From contig NZ_LZHT01000027.1 of assembly GCF_001667315.1 (NCBI RefSeq), positions 1 through 64,000 on the forward strand: a stretch of 64,000 bases of DNA, read 5' to 3'. The stretch comes from Mycobacterium sp. 852002-10029_SCH5224772. Its GTDB lineage: Bacteria > Actinomycetota > Actinomycetes > Mycobacteriales > Mycobacteriaceae. Made by a program: the position numbers and the translations under genes. Below the pieces are notes generated by a model that saw only the letters and a program-made list of their open reading frames with translations, did no database searches and was not told where the DNA came from. Positions 27,562 to 37,570 of this stretch are shown here, piece by piece. Position 1 is the stretch's first letter, and each line of letters starts with the position of its first letter.

Positions 27562-29022
27562 ATGGCCGATTCGCCCGCTCTTGTTCAGTCCTATCAGCTC
27601 TACATCGATGGCAACTGGGTCGACCCGCAAGACGGCCGGTATGACGACATTTCTCCGTCCACCGAGGCCGTGATCGCCACCGCGCCCGACGCCAGCGTCG
27701 CCCAGGTCGGTGAGGCGATCGCCGCCGCGCGCCGCGCTTTCGACGGCGGACCCTGGCGCGCCATGAGCGCCGAAGAGCGCGCCGGGTGCCTCAACCAGCT
27801 GGGTGAGGCGCTGATGAAGCACGCCGACGACTTCTTCGCGCTGTCCCAAGTGGAGTGGGGCTGCATCGCGAACGAACGGCTCATGCAGATCGACGGCGCC
27901 GGGTTCATGTCCCTGCACGCCGCGCAGCTGGCCACCTTGTTGACCGACCAAGAAGTCACCGGGATGGGCGCCGGCACCACGTTGTTGCGTCATGCGCCGC
28001 TGGGTGTCGTATCGGTGCTGACTCCATGGAACTTCCCGCACTGTCTTAACGTGATGAAGCTCAATCATGCTCTCGCCGCGGGCAATACAGTCGTGCTCAA
28101 GCCCTCGCCACTGACGCCGCTGGCCGGGCTGGCGCTCGCGCGAATCATCGACGAGCACACCGACATCCCGCCGGGCGTGGTCAACGTCGTCACGCCATCC
28201 GGGGTTGAGGCGGCCAAGTTGCTGACCACCGATCCACGGATCGACATGGTGAGCTTCACCGGCAGCTCGGTGGTCGGCCGCCAGGTCATGTCCGCCGCCG
28301 GCGACACGATGAAGCGGATCCTGCTCGAGCTCGGCGGCAAGTCCGCGAGCATCATCCTCGACGACGCGCACATCACCGACGACATGCTGCAGCAGATGCT
28401 GTTCGACTGCTGCTCGCTGCACGCCGGGCAGGCCTGCATCCTGCACAGCCGGCTGCTGCTTCCCGACTCGCTGCACGACGACGTCGTCGACCGGCTCGCC
28501 GCGCTGGCCCGCGAGGTCAACGTGGGCGATCCCACCGATCCCGACGTGCAAATGGGCCCGCTGATCAGCGCGGCGCAGCGGGACCGGGTCGAGGCGCACG
28601 TCGCCGGCGCGCTCGACGACGGGGCCAAGCTGGTGACCGGCGGTGGCCGCCCGGCCGGCTTGGACATCGGCTTCTACTTCGAGCCGACGATCCTGTCCGA
28701 GGTGGAGCCGAATTCGACTATCGCGCAAGAGGAAGTGTTCGGTCCGGTGCTGACGGTGCTGCGCTACCGCGACGACGACGACGCGGTCGCCATCGCGAAC
28801 AACTCGCGATACGGGCTCTCCGGGGCGGTGTGGGGCGGCGACGTCGACCGCGCCGTGGGCGTCGCGCGGCGCATCCGTACCGGCCAGATCGCGGTCAACG
28901 GCTGCGGCCCGGGCGGCGCGCCGTTCGGCGGTTTCAAACTCAGCGGGCTGGGCCGCGAGGGCGGGGGAATCGGCGGGCTACACCAGTACATGGAGCCGAT
29001 GGCCATCGGGGTTCCCGCGTGA
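27562..29022 (+). CDS. NAD(P)-dependent aldehyde dehydrogenase
   Basis: 486 residues, standard ALDH length. TPWNFPHCLNVMKLNHALAA is the nucleotide-binding strand, FTGSSVVGRQV follows, the general base is E256 (LLELGGKSAS) and the nucleophile C292 (HAGQACILHSR). EEVFGPVLTVLRY and PFGGFKLSGLGREGG complete the family signature. A clear GGAGGAAG precedes the ATG. It is divergent from the thiolase/MaoC operon and could oxidise an aldehyde released by the Ltp-type aldolase (inference from neighbourhood). The substrate cannot be read from sequence. Confidence 0.93.
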   Translation: MADSPALVQSYQLYIDGNWVDPQDGRYDDISPSTEAVIATAPDASVAQVGEAIAAARRAFDGGPWRAMSAEERAGCLNQLGEALMKHADDFFALSQVEWGCIANERLMQIDGAGFMSLHAAQLATLLTDQEVTGMGAGTTLLRHAPLGVVSVLTPWNFPHCLNVMKLNHALAAGNTVVLKPSPLTPLAGLALARIIDEHTDIPPGVVNVVTPSGVEAAKLLTTDPRIDMVSFTGSSVVGRQVMSAAGDTMKRILLELGGKSASIILDDAHITDDMLQQMLFDCCSLHAGQACILHSRLLLPDSLHDDVVDRLAALAREVNVGDPTDPDVQMGPLISAAQRDRVEAHVAGALDDGAKLVTGGGRPAGLDIGFYFEPTILSEVEPNSTIAQEEVFGPVLTVLRYRDDDDAVAIANNSRYGLSGAVWGGDVDRAVGVARRIRTGQIAVNGCGPGGAPFGGFKLSGLGREGGGIGGLHQYMEPMAIGVPA

Positions 29023-29275
29023 CGGGACCCCTCGCCGGGCCCCAGTCCCCGAAATGCTCTGCGCCCTAGATCTTTCTGACCACCACGTAGCCGGCCTGAG
29101 CAGTAACGAATCAGATTAGGCACCGGCACAAGTGCTTTAGAGGCAGCCGCGATCGACGCGTGAGTTCGGACATCCGCTGTCCGCCGGCGGCTCGTGGACG
29201 CGCCTCCATCGCAAAGCACAGCGGCGGCGCCGGTGCGCCTTGGGTAAACCGTGGGTCTCATGCCAAGCTGCTGAC

Positions 29276-30184
29276 ATGGCCATCGAGATCGCCCGCCCCA
29301 AACTCGAGGGAAACGTCGCCGTCGGTGCGGACCGCCAGATCGGCTTCGCCGAATTCGGTGATCCGCAGGGCCGGGCGGTCTTCTGGCTGCACGGCACCCC
29401 CGGCGCGCGCCGCCAGATTCCCACCGAAGCCCGCCTCTACGCCGAGAACCACAGGATCCGGCTGATCGGGCTGGACCGCCCCGGGATCGGCTCGTCGACA
29501 CCCCATCGCTACGAGAACATCCGGGCGTTCGCCGACGACCTGCGGACCATCGCGGACACGCTCGGCATCGACAAAATGGCCGTCATCGGCCTGTCCGGCG
29601 GCGGTCCGTACGCGCTCGCGTCGGCCGCGGTGCTGTCCGACCGGGTCGTCGCGGCCGGCATCCTCGGCGGCGTCGCGCCGTTCCTCGGCGACGAGGGGAT
29701 CACCAGCGGTCTGATGAATCTGGGCAAGCGGGTGGCGCCGCTGCTGCGGCTGGGCGGTGACCCGCTGCGGATCGGTGCGAGCCTGGTGGTCCGGGCCATC
29801 CGTCCGGTCGCGAGCACCGCGCTGTATCTCTACGCCGCGGTGTCGCCCGAAGCCGATCGGCGCCTGCTCACCCGCCCCGAGTTCGGGGCCATGTTCCTCG
29901 ACGACCTGCTCAACGGCAGCCGCAAGCAGCTGGCGGCCCCCTTCAACGACATCATCCTGTTCACCCGGGACTGGGGATTCCGGCTCGACGAGGTCAAGGT
30001 CCCGGTTCGCTGGTGGCACGGCGACAGCGACCACATCGTGCCCTTCGCCCACGGCGAGCACGTGGTGTCCAGGCTGCCCGACTGCGAGCTGTTCGTGCTG
30101 CCCGGCGAAAGTCACCTCGCCGGGCTGGGCCGCGGCGAAGAGATCCTGTCCACCCTGATGAAGATCTGGGACGAGCGGAACTGA
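29276..30184 (+). CDS. Alpha/beta hydrolase, Rv1191-like
   Basis: 302 residues. The oxyanion region HGTPGARRQ, nucleophile elbow GLSGGGPY, a late aspartate in HGDSDHIVPF and histidine in PGESHLAGLG give a full Ser-Asp-His triad. The middle helical region (~130-190) is a lid. No signal peptide. ATG 29276 is chosen because the protein then starts with the conserved-looking MAIEIARPKLEG; a longer form from 29240 has no support. The 253 bases before it (29023-29275) hold nothing recognised. It is followed after 29 bases by fadD36, as in M. tuberculosis apart from a missing gene between. Likely an esterase or lipase of unknown substrate. Confidence 0.85.
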   Translation: MAIEIARPKLEGNVAVGADRQIGFAEFGDPQGRAVFWLHGTPGARRQIPTEARLYAENHRIRLIGLDRPGIGSSTPHRYENIRAFADDLRTIADTLGIDKMAVIGLSGGGPYALASAAVLSDRVVAAGILGGVAPFLGDEGITSGLMNLGKRVAPLLRLGGDPLRIGASLVVRAIRPVASTALYLYAAVSPEADRRLLTRPEFGAMFLDDLLNGSRKQLAAPFNDIILFTRDWGFRLDEVKVPVRWWHGDSDHIVPFAHGEHVVSRLPDCELFVLPGESHLAGLGRGEEILSTLMKIWDERN

Positions 30185-30213
30185 CCTCGCTGGACGCCGG
30201 GTAGCCTGCTGAC

Positions 30214-31629
30214 GTGCTGCTGGCTTCCCTTGATCCCTCGGCCGCCACCGCCACCGATATCGCCGACGCGGTGCGCGTGGACGGCAGCGTGTTCAGCCGC
30301 AGCGACCTGGTCGGTGCCGCCACGTCGGTGGCCGAGCGGGTGGGCGGCGTGGGCCGGGTCGCCATCCTGGCCGCCCCGACCCCCGAGACGGTGCTGGCGG
30401 TCACCGGGTGCCTGATCGCCGGGGTGCCCTTCGTCCCGGTGCCCGCCGACGTCGGCGCCGCCGAGCGCCGCCACATGCTCACCGATTCCGGAGCGCAAGC
30501 CTGGCTCGGGTCGGTGCCTGACGAGCCCGGGGGGCTGCCGCACATTCCCGTGCGGCTGCACGCCCGCTCTTGGCACCGCTATCCCGAGCCGTCGCCCGAC
30601 GCCACCGCGATGATCATCTACACCTCGGGCACCACCGGGCTGCCCAAGGGGGTGGTGCTGAGCCGGCGGGCGATCGCCGCCGATCTGGACGCCCTGGCCG
30701 ACGCCTGGCAATGGACGGCCGACGACGTTTTGGTGCACGGCTTGCCGCTCTTTCACGTGCACGGCCTGGTGCTGGGCCTGCTCGGCTCGTTGCGCATCGG
30801 GAATCGCTTCATCCACACCGGAAAACCGACACCGGCGGGCTACGCCCAGGCCCGCACCGACTTCGGCGGCACGCTGTTCTTCGGCGTGCCCACCGTGTGG
30901 TCGCGGGTGGGGGCCGACGAGGCGGCCGCGCGGGCGCTGGGCCCGGCGCGGCTGCTGGTCTCCGGGAGCGCGCCGCTGCCGGTCCCGGTGTTCGACCGCT
31001 TGGCCGCCCTCACCGGGCATCAGCCCGTCGAACGCTACGGCGCCTCGGAATCGCTGATCACCATTTCGACGCGGGCAGACGGCGAGCGGCGCCCGGGGTG
31101 GGTGGGCCTGCCGCTGAGGGGGGTGCGGACCCGGTTGCTCGACGATGACGGCGGGCCGGTTTCGCACGACGGTGAGACCGTCGGCAAGCTCCACGTGCGC
31201 GGGCCGATGATGTTCGACGGCTACCTGAATCGGCCGGAGGCCACCGCCGAGGCGTTCGACACCGACGGCTGGTACCGCACCGGCGACGTCGCGGTGATCG
31301 ACGGCGACGGGATGCACCGCATCGTCGGACGTGAGTCGGTCGACCTGATCAAGTCCGGCGGTTACCGCATCGGCGCGGGCGAAATCGAAACGGTGCTGCT
31401 TGGGCATCCGGGTGTCGAAGAGGCCGCGGTGGTCGGGCTGCCCGATGCGGACCTGGGGCAGCGCATCGTCGCGTACATCGTCGGATCGGCCAACGGTGAC
31501 GAGCTGATCGACTATGTCGCGCAACAACTTTCGGTGCACAAGCGTCCGCGCGAGGTGCGCGTCGTGGACGCGCTGCCCCGCAACGCCATGGGCAAGGTCC
31601 TCAAAAAGCAGCTGCTGTCCGACGGCTGA
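30214..31629 (+). CDS. fadD36: Acyl-CoA synthetase FadD36-like
   Basis: 471 residues, a short ANL-family acyl-CoA ligase matching Rv1193 in position and size. MIIYTSGTTGLPKGVVLSRR is the AMP-binding P-loop, GASESLITISTR follows, GWYRTGDVAV gives the adenylate aspartate, and GRESVDLIKSGGYRIGAGEIE is the hinge. NAMGKVLKKQLL holds the catalytic lysine. Its compactness and PLFHVHGL segment resemble malonyl/short-chain acyl-CoA ligases, so a short or branched acid is more likely than a long-chain one (inference). Start GTG 30214. A long hairpin follows directly. Confidence 0.9.
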   Translation: MLLASLDPSAATATDIADAVRVDGSVFSRSDLVGAATSVAERVGGVGRVAILAAPTPETVLAVTGCLIAGVPFVPVPADVGAAERRHMLTDSGAQAWLGSVPDEPGGLPHIPVRLHARSWHRYPEPSPDATAMIIYTSGTTGLPKGVVLSRRAIAADLDALADAWQWTADDVLVHGLPLFHVHGLVLGLLGSLRIGNRFIHTGKPTPAGYAQARTDFGGTLFFGVPTVWSRVGADEAAARALGPARLLVSGSAPLPVPVFDRLAALTGHQPVERYGASESLITISTRADGERRPGWVGLPLRGVRTRLLDDDGGPVSHDGETVGKLHVRGPMMFDGYLNRPEATAEAFDTDGWYRTGDVAVIDGDGMHRIVGRESVDLIKSGGYRIGAGEIETVLLGHPGVEEAAVVGLPDADLGQRIVAYIVGSANGDELIDYVAQQLSVHKRPREVRVVDALPRNAMGKVLKKQLLSDG

Positions 31630-31640
31630 GCACCTGTCCG

Positions 31641-31700
31641 CGCGAGCGTATCCACACTGCGAAATCCAGCGCCATTCTTCGCAGTCCGGTTGCGCTCGCG
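31641..31700. repeat. Long two-stem hairpin after fadD36
   Basis: Outer arms CGCGAGCG (31641-31648) and CGCTCGCG (31693-31700) are perfect, and inner arms ACTGCGAA (31656-31663) and TTCGCAGT (31678-31685) are perfect too. They are separated by 7-base internal bulges and a 14-base loop. The same architecture and nearly the same outer arms occur at 42216-42273, so this is a dispersed element. It may terminate transcription after fadD36, but there is no U-tract. Confidence 0.6.
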
Positions 31701-31733
31701 ATCCAACGGGCGGGAGGTACCGTCGGACGAGTG

Positions 31734-33059
31734 ATGGCACGGAACGTACCGCCCGCCGGCGCCGCCGCGACCGTCGTAACCGGTCCCACGCCAATGAGGC
31801 GGATCGCGGTCGCCTGCCTCGTGGGCTCGGCGATCGAGTTCTACGACTTCATGATCTACGGGACCGCGGCGGCACTGGTGTTCCCGATGGTGTTCTTCCC
31901 GCACCTCAGCCCTTCCGGCGCCACGATCGCCTCGATGGGAACGTTTGCGACGGCTTTTCTGTCCCGGCCCATCGGTGCGGCCGTGTTCGGATACTTCGGG
32001 GATCGGCTGGGGCGCAAGAAGACCCTGGTCGCCACGCTGCTGATCATGGGCCTGTCAACGGTGTGCGTGGGCCTGGTCCCCAGCTCCGGGGTGATCGGCA
32101 CGGCGGCCCCGCTGATCTTGGTTGCGCTTCGGCTGTTGCAAGGGTTCGCCGTCGGCGGCGAATGGGCGGGATCGGCGTTGCTGAGCGCCGAATACGCGCC
32201 GGCCCACCAGCGCGGCCGGTACGGCGTGTTCACCTTGATGGGCGGTGGCATCGCGGCCGTGCTGAGCAGTGCCACCTTTCTCGGGGTGAACCTCACCATC
32301 GGCGAGGGTAGTCCGGCGTTTCTGCAGTGGGGATGGCGGGTGCCGTTCCTGCTCAGCGGGGTGTTGGTCGCGCTCGCGCTGTATGTGCGCCTGAACATCG
32401 AGGAGACCCCGGTGTTCGCGGAGGAGAAGGCGCGTGAGCTGATACCCAAAACCCCGCTGGCGGAGCTGCTGCGGCTGCAACGCCGTGAGATCGCGTTGGC
32501 CGCGGGCAGCATCCTCGGCGCGTTGGGGTTCATCTACATGGCCCACACCTATCTGGCGATGTACGCGCACTCCAACCTGGGGTATTCGCGCAACTTCATC
32601 TGGTTCGTCGGCGCGCTGGGCGGGGTCGCGAGCATGGCGTTCATGGCGGTGTCGGCCACTCTGTGCGACCGGCTCGGGCGCCGCCGCATCATGCTGGTGG
32701 GGTGGAGCTGTTGTCTGCTGTGGTCGTTTCTGGTGATGCCGCTGCTGAACACCGGCAAACCCGTGGGGTACGCGGTGGGGATCGTCGGCATGTGCACGGC
32801 CGCGGCGATCGGCTCCGGCCCGACGGCGGCGTTCATCCCCGAGCTGTTCGCCACCCGCTATCGCTACAGCGGGACGGCGCTGGCGCAAAACCTCGCCGGC
32901 ATCGTCGGTAGCGCGTCGCCGCCGCTGATCGCCGGGACCCTGCAGGCGACGTACGGGAGCTGGGCGATCGGGTTCATGCTGGCCGCCCTGACGTCGGTCA
33001 GCCTGGTGTGCACCTATCTGCTGCCCGAAACCAACGGCACGGCGCTCGGAGTCGGTTAG
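31734..33059 (+). CDS. MFS transporter of the metabolite:H+ symporter type, Rv1200-like
   Basis: About 441 residues with 12 predicted membrane segments. Family signatures are [20 protein letters not shown] near the start, the loop 2-3 motif [29 protein letters not shown], and [20 protein letters not shown] late in the protein. These mark the MHS branch (ProP/ShiA-like), which takes up organic acids or osmolytes with protons. Substrate is unknown. ATG 31734 is preferred over the adjacent GTG 31731. It is convergent with dapD and shares four bases with its stop. Confidence 0.92.
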   Translation: MARNVPPAGAAATVVTGPTPMRRIAVACLVGSAIEFYDFMIYGTAAALVFPMVFFPHLSPSGATIASMGTFATAFLSRPIGAAVFGYFGDRLGRKKTLVATLLIMGLSTVCVGLVPSSGVIGTAAPLILVALRLLQGFAVGGEWAGSALLSAEYAPAHQRGRYGVFTLMGGGIAAVLSSATFLGVNLTIGEGSPAFLQWGWRVPFLLSGVLVALALYVRLNIEETPVFAEEKARELIPKTPLAELLRLQRREIALAAGSILGALGFIYMAHTYLAMYAHSNLGYSRNFIWFVGALGGVASMAFMAVSATLCDRLGRRRIMLVGWSCCLLWSFLVMPLLNTGKPVGYAVGIVGMCTAAAIGSGPTAAFIPELFATRYRYSGTALAQNLAGIVGSASPPLIAGTLQATYGSWAIGFMLAALTSVSLVCTYLLPETNGTALGVG

Positions 33060-34009
33060 TTAGCGTGCAGGTCCTCGTTGAGGGCGATGCCCTGGCCGCC
33101 GCGGGCCACCACCTCGACGGCCCCGCTGAGCGAATTGCGCCGGAACAACAGGTTGTTGCCGCCGGAGAGCTCACGCGCCTTCATCTCTTTGCCCTCGGGC
33201 GTGATGACCTTGGTGCCCGCCGTGACGTACAGGCCGGCTTCGACGACGCAGTCGTCGCCCAGTGAGATGCCCAGCCCGGCGTTGGCGCCGAGCAGGCAGC
33301 GCTTACCGATCGAAATGACTTCGGTGCCACCGCCGGACAGCGTGCCCATGATCGAGGCTCCACCACCGACATCGGAGCCGTCGCCCACCACCACGCCGGC
33401 CGAGATGCGGCCTTCGACCATCGACGCGCCCAGCGTTCCGGCGTTGTAGTTGACGAAGCCTTCGTGCATCACCGTCGTCCCGGGGGCCAGGTGCGCGCCG
33501 AGCCGCACCCGGTCGGCGTCGGCGATGCGCACGCCGGTCGGCAGCACGTAGTCGACCATTCGGGGGAACTTGTCCACGCCGTAGACGGCCACCTGTCCGT
33601 GGCGGCGCAGCCGGGCCCGGACGGCCTCGAAGCCCTCGACCGCGCAGGGCCCGCGATTAGTCCACACCACATTGGTCAACACCCCGAACAAGCCGCCGGC
33701 GTTCAGCCCGTGCGGCGCCACCAACCGGTGCGATAGGAGATGCAGCCGCAGGTAGGCGTCGTAGGCGTCGGCGGCCACGTCGTCCAGCGAGCCGATGACC
33801 GTGCGTACGGCGACGGTCTCGGTGCCGCGGTCGTCGTCGCGGCCGATCAGTGCCCTTAGTTCGGGGGGAATGTCGGACAGCGCGAGTCGCGACGTGCCGC
33901 CCGTGCCCGATTCGGTCAGTTCCGGTGCGGGAAACCACGTGTCGAGGATCGATCCGTCGGCGGCCAGCGTTGCCAGGCCTATCGCTTCGGCACCTGCTGC
34001 TCTTGTCAC
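33056..34009 (-). CDS. dapD: Tetrahydrodipicolinate N-succinyltransferase
   Basis: 317 residues, closely resembling M. tuberculosis DapD (Rv1201c). Transfers succinyl from succinyl-CoA to tetrahydrodipicolinate in the DAP/lysine pathway. The left-handed beta-helix repeat run is obvious in [19 protein letters not shown] and [19 protein letters not shown], with [14 protein letters not shown] and [20 protein letters not shown] following. The C-terminus ends in [11 protein letters not shown]. Start GTG 34009. In M. tuberculosis it is directly divergent from dapE; here a PE-PPE pair and a tandem repeat separate them by 2.5 kb. Confidence 0.97.
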   Translation of the reverse strand: MTRAAGAEAIGLATLAADGSILDTWFPAPELTESGTGGTSRLALSDIPPELRALIGRDDDRGTETVAVRTVIGSLDDVAADAYDAYLRLHLLSHRLVAPHGLNAGGLFGVLTNVVWTNRGPCAVEGFEAVRARLRRHGQVAVYGVDKFPRMVDYVLPTGVRIADADRVRLGAHLAPGTTVMHEGFVNYNAGTLGASMVEGRISAGVVVGDGSDVGGGASIMGTLSGGGTEVISIGKRCLLGANAGLGISLGDDCVVEAGLYVTAGTKVITPEGKEMKARELSGGNNLLFRRNSLSGAVEVVARGGQGIALNEDLHAN

Positions 34010-34325
34010 GGCGGTCAGGTTACTTCCTGGCCTGCGTCGAGATCTGTCCGCCCTGCGGCGGCGACGCTCCCGGGAGTCGTGAAATAGGCGGTGCGCGTCG
34101 CTGCGTATGAAACGCTGACCCGCGCAACGTGATTCGGAGGCCCTCGCTGCGCAGCCGCTGCATCGTGCGTTTCGAGGGTTCGCCGTCTTGCCAGGTCAAC
34201 CGCGTGAACTTCGCCGTTTCGGGGTACCTCGCTCCCGGGGATCGGCTGGTCATGTCCCGGGCCTGGCGGAGAGCAACCGGCCCGGGTCCGCAAAGGGGCC
34301 GGCTCGTTTACAGAAGGAGAAAACC
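34010..34325. other. 316-base leader/intergenic region before the PE gene
   Basis: No gene is convincing here; open frames on both strands are arginine-rich shadows. The region must contain the dapD promoter (minus) and the PE-PPE promoter (plus). A short dyad CCCGGG near 34256 and CCCGGG near 34282 brackets the sequence before the PE ribosome-binding site AGAAGGAG (34313-34320). Nothing further is recognised. Confidence 0.35.
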
Positions 34326-35141
34326 ATGTCCTTTGTCACCACGCGGCCCGAGGCGCTGCTGGCCGCGGCGAGCATGCTCGAAGCGCTCGGCTCCTCAATG
34401 GATGCCCAAAACGCCGCCGCGGCAGCGCCCACCACGAGCATTGCTCCCGCGGCGGCCGACGAAGTGTCCGCACTGCAGGCCGCACAGTTTTCCGCCTACG
34501 GCGCCTGGTACCAGCAGGTCAGCGCGCAGGCGAAGGCGGTCCACCAGACAATGGTGAAAAACCTGGACACCAGCGCCGCTTCCTACGGCGAGACCGAAAC
34601 CGCGAATCGGGTGACCACCAGCGCCACGTCGTTTTCGCCGCAAGCCGTCGGAACGGACCCGCTTACCGACCCGCCGCCGGGGAGCACCGCCCTCGGGACG
34701 GAGATCGGCTGGGGCCAAAACGTCGGCGCCGCAGCGTCGGACTTCATCACGTTGGGCGAAGGCCAATTTGCTCCGGTCGCCGGGGCGGCCGGGATCCCCA
34801 ATATGACGGCGGGCCTCACCTCGGCAACGGCGCCCGCGCCCGCGCCGGCGGCGCCAGCGGCTGTGGGTGCGGCCCCGGTGCTGGCGAGCATGGGGCGCGG
34901 GCCCTCGATCGGCGCGTTGTCGGTGCCGCCCAGTTGGGCGGCCGGCGGCGTTCCCTCGGTGAGCCCTGCCCCGGGACAGCTGGTCGGCGCGGGCTTCACC
35001 AGCGCCGCGCCCCACGCCGCGCCAGTGACCACCGTGCCGGGCGGCCTGCCTTCGATGGCCACCAGCGGACGCAGCGGCTACGGCCTCGGCGCGCCGCGCT
35101 ACGGCGTCAAGCCGACCGTGATGCCCAAGCCGGCCATTTAG
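34326..35141 (+). CDS. PE family protein with a PPE-SVP-like C-terminal tail
   Basis: 271 residues. The first ~95 are a canonical PE domain: [20 protein letters not shown], a WYQQVSAQ turn at ~61-68 and the YxxxE export signal as Y87-E91. Unlike PE-only or PE_PGRS proteins, the C-terminal part carries [10 protein letters not shown] (195-204), the motif that defines SVP-type PPE proteins, and ends [17 protein letters not shown]. The adjacent PPE ends almost identically. ATG 34326 has a strong AGAAGGAG 5 bases away. Presumed secreted by an ESX system with the PPE encoded 37 bases downstream. Confidence 0.92.
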   Translation: MSFVTTRPEALLAAASMLEALGSSMDAQNAAAAAPTTSIAPAAADEVSALQAAQFSAYGAWYQQVSAQAKAVHQTMVKNLDTSAASYGETETANRVTTSATSFSPQAVGTDPLTDPPPGSTALGTEIGWGQNVGAAASDFITLGEGQFAPVAGAAGIPNMTAGLTSATAPAPAPAAPAAVGAAPVLASMGRGPSIGALSVPPSWAAGGVPSVSPAPGQLVGAGFTSAAPHAAPVTTVPGGLPSMATSGRSGYGLGAPRYGVKPTVMPKPAI

Positions 35142-35178
35142 CACCCACCGAACCTCGGCACAGAACAGGAGCGATGCA

Positions 35179-36336
35179 ATGTCTTTCGACTTTGGAGCAC
35201 TTCCCCCCGAGATCAACTCTCTCCGCATGTACACCGGAGCGGGTGCGGGGCCGATGATGGCCGCTGCGGCGGCCTTCAGCAGCCTCGCTGACGAATTGGC
35301 GACGACGGCCTCGGCCAGCCAGTCGGCGATCTCGAACCTGACCGGCGAGGAGTGGATCGGCCCCTCCTCGTCCGCGATGGCCACCGCCGTCGGGCCGTAC
35401 CTGACGTGGATGCACACCACCGCCGCCCAGCTGCAGCAGGCGGCCTCCCAGGCGATGGCATCGGCCGCCGCGTATGAGGCCGCCTTTGCGATGACGGTCC
35501 CGCCGCCGCTGATCGCGGCCAACAGGGCCCAGCTCGCGGCCCTGACCGCGACGAACGTCCTGGGCCAGAACACCGCTGCCATCGCGGCCACCGAGGCGCA
35601 GTACGGCGAGATGTGGGCCCAGGACGCCGCCGCCATGTATGGCTACGCCGCCGCGTCCGCGGCCGCCGGCAGGCTGAGTCCCTTGACCTCGCCGGCGCCG
35701 ACAAACAACCCGGGCGGGCTGGGCGCGCAAGCCGCGGCCGTCTCCCAGGCCACGGCCACGAGCGCGCAGACGAGCGGCCTGAACCAGGTCGTATCCAGAA
35801 CGCCCGATGCGGTCCGGCTGATGGCGGCGCCGGTGGACCCGCCTCCCGGCCTGAGCGGATTGGACAGTTTCCTCGGCAACCCGGTGGTGAACAGCGTCGG
35901 CAATGCCGGCTTCGACGCCGTGTCCTGGAACGTCTTCAACACCATCGTGTCCAACATCCTGTACAACCACACCATCGACGTGGCAGCAGGCGCGGGTTTG
36001 GCCGGCGACGTGGGAGGCGCGGTCGGCGGCGGCGCCTTGGTGGGCGCGGTGGCCCCGGTCAGCACCGCGGGCATCGGCGCCGCACCGGTGCTGGCGAGCA
36101 TGGGCTCGGCCGCCCCGGTCGGCGGCTTGTCGACACCGGTCGCCTGGTCCGCGGCCACACCCGCACCCGCCGCGACGACCGTGGGATCGGGGTGGACCGC
36201 ACCCGTCGAAGAGCCGCACACGACGTGGGCCACCGGCATGCCGGCGGTCGCCTCGGCCGCCGGGCGCGGCGGCTACGGCATGGGACCGCGTTACGGGGTC
36301 AAGCCCACGGTGATGCCCACGCGGTTGCTCGTGTAG
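35179..36336 (+). CDS. PPE family protein paired with the upstream PE
   Basis: 385 residues starting [20 protein letters not shown], with EWIG in the WxG position and a PPE domain to ~180. Near the C-terminus [11 protein letters not shown] is an SVP motif with valine replaced by threonine, and the tail [17 protein letters not shown] matches that of the PE gene. AGGAG lies 7 bases before ATG 35179. The 37-base spacing indicates cotranscription with the PE gene, and the two are probably exported as a heterodimer. Inserted between dapD and dapE compared with the M. tuberculosis order. Confidence 0.93.
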   Translation: MSFDFGALPPEINSLRMYTGAGAGPMMAAAAAFSSLADELATTASASQSAISNLTGEEWIGPSSSAMATAVGPYLTWMHTTAAQLQQAASQAMASAAAYEAAFAMTVPPPLIAANRAQLAALTATNVLGQNTAAIAATEAQYGEMWAQDAAAMYGYAAASAAAGRLSPLTSPAPTNNPGGLGAQAAAVSQATATSAQTSGLNQVVSRTPDAVRLMAAPVDPPPGLSGLDSFLGNPVVNSVGNAGFDAVSWNVFNTIVSNILYNHTIDVAAGAGLAGDVGGAVGGGALVGAVAPVSTAGIGAAPVLASMGSAAPVGGLSTPVAWSAATPAPAATTVGSGWTAPVEEPHTTWATGMPAVASAAGRGGYGMGPRYGVKPTVMPTRLLV

Positions 36337-36380
36337 CCGCTGCGCCCGGCTCACGCGCGAGGCTCGCCAGCACGGCGTGC

Positions 36381-36497
36381 CACTACCTAAATGGTGGCGA
36401 CCCGCTGCGCCCGGCTCCGCCGCGCTTGCGATCGCCACTACCTAAATGGTGGCGACCCGCTGCGCCCGGCTCCGCCGCGCTTGCGATCGCCACTACC
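36381..36497. repeat. 55-base tandem repeat, two full copies plus fragment
   Basis: Two identical 55-base units start at 36381 and 36436 (each beginning CACTACCTAAATGGTGGCGA), and a third copy breaks off after CACTACC at 36491. The sequence just before, 36340-36380, looks like a degenerate unit sharing CGCTGCGCCCGGCTC. The array lies between the PPE stop and the dapE start and ends 9 bases before dapE. Unit length and setting resemble mycobacterial MIRU/VNTR loci, so copy number may vary among strains. Confidence 0.85.
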
Positions 36498-36505
36498 CTG
36501 AGGGC

Positions 36506-37570
36506 GTGCTGGACTTACGCGGGGATCCGATCGCGCTGACCGCGGCGCTGGTCGACATCCCCAGCGAATCGAGAAACGAAGCGCGCCTGGCCGACGAGGT
36601 CGAGGCCGCGCTGCGCGCTCAGACCTCCGGCTTCGAGATCGTCCGCAACGGCAACGCGGTGCTGGCGCGAACCCGACACCAGCGGCCGTCGCGGGTCCTG
36701 CTGGCCGGGCACCTGGACACCGTCCCGGCGGCCGGCAACCTGCCCAGCCGCCGCGAGGGCGGCGAGCTGCACGGCTGCGGCACCGCCGACATGAAATCCG
36801 GGGACGCGGTCTTTCTTCACCTTGCCGCCATGGTGGTCGAACCCGTGCACGATCTGACGCTGGTGATGTACGACTGCGAGGAAATCGACGCCGCGGCAAA
36901 CGGATTGGGCCGCATCGAACGCGAACTGCCGGACTGGCTGTCCGCCGATGTGGCCATTCTGGGTGAGCCCACCGGCGGCTACATCGAAGCCGGTTGCCAA
37001 GGCACCTTGCGCGTGGTCGTCAGCGCCACCGGGACCCGCGCCCATTCGGCGCGATCCTGGTTGGGAGACAACGCCATTCACAAACTGGGCGCAGTGCTCG
37101 AGCGGCTGGCCGCCTACCAGGCGCGCATCGTCGACATCGACGGCTGCACCTACCGCGAGGGCTTGTCGGCGGTGCGCATCGACGGCGGTGTGGCGGGTAA
37201 CGTCATTCCCGACGCGGCCGCGGTGACGGTCAATTTCCGCTTCGCCCCGGACCGTTCGGTCCCCGACGCGCTGCAACACGTGCACGACGTCCTTGCCGGG
37301 CTGGATGTGCACATCGAACAGACCGACGCCGCGGCGGGCGCGATGCCCGGACTGTCCCAACCCGCCGCCAAGGCCCTGGTCGAGGCGGCGGGAGGCAACG
37401 TCCGGGCCAAGTACGGCTGGACCGACGTCGCACGCTTCGCCGCGCTGGGCATACCGGCGGTCAACTTCGGCCCCGGCGATCCAAACCTGGCCCACCGCCG
37501 CGACGAACGCGTCGCGGTCGCCAGCATCACTGCCGCGGTGGACATGCTGCGCGGCTACCTGAGCGGCTAG
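36506..37570 (+). CDS. dapE: Succinyl-diaminopimelate desuccinylase
   Basis: 354 residues, same length and start ([20 protein letters not shown]) as M. tuberculosis DapE (Rv1202). Zinc-dependent M20-family amidase releasing succinate from N-succinyl-L,L-DAP. Metal ligands: H69 in AGHLDTVP, D100 after [10 protein letters not shown], and the CEEID glutamates near 124-127. The dimerisation domain is in the middle. GTG 36506 is chosen by homology; the in-frame ATG at 36446 would add 20 residues encoded by the tandem repeat. The stop codon overlaps the convergent next gene by 4 bases. Confidence 0.95.
   Translation: MLDLRGDPIALTAALVDIPSESRNEARLADEVEAALRAQTSGFEIVRNGNAVLARTRHQRPSRVLLAGHLDTVPAAGNLPSRREGGELHGCGTADMKSGDAVFLHLAAMVVEPVHDLTLVMYDCEEIDAAANGLGRIERELPDWLSADVAILGEPTGGYIEAGCQGTLRVVVSATGTRAHSARSWLGDNAIHKLGAVLERLAAYQARIVDIDGCTYREGLSAVRIDGGVAGNVIPDAAAVTVNFRFAPDRSVPDALQHVHDVLAGLDVHIEQTDAAAGAMPGLSQPAAKALVEAAGGNVRAKYGWTDVARFAALGIPAVNFGPGDPNLAHRRDERVAVASITAAVDMLRGYLSG

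Noticed and set aside
34395..35636. 413-codon minus-strand open frame opposite the PE-PPE pair
   Set aside because: Antisense shadow of PE and PPE coding sequence; Ala-rich part mirrors PPE codons and then turns into Arg/Gly low complexity.
36381..36497. CRISPR array
   Set aside because: Units are directly adjacent with no spacers and only two full copies; it is a minisatellite.
36336..36505. dapE start at ATG 36446 within the tandem repeat
   Set aside because: Adds 20 residues encoded by repeat DNA; family start is the GTG at 36506.
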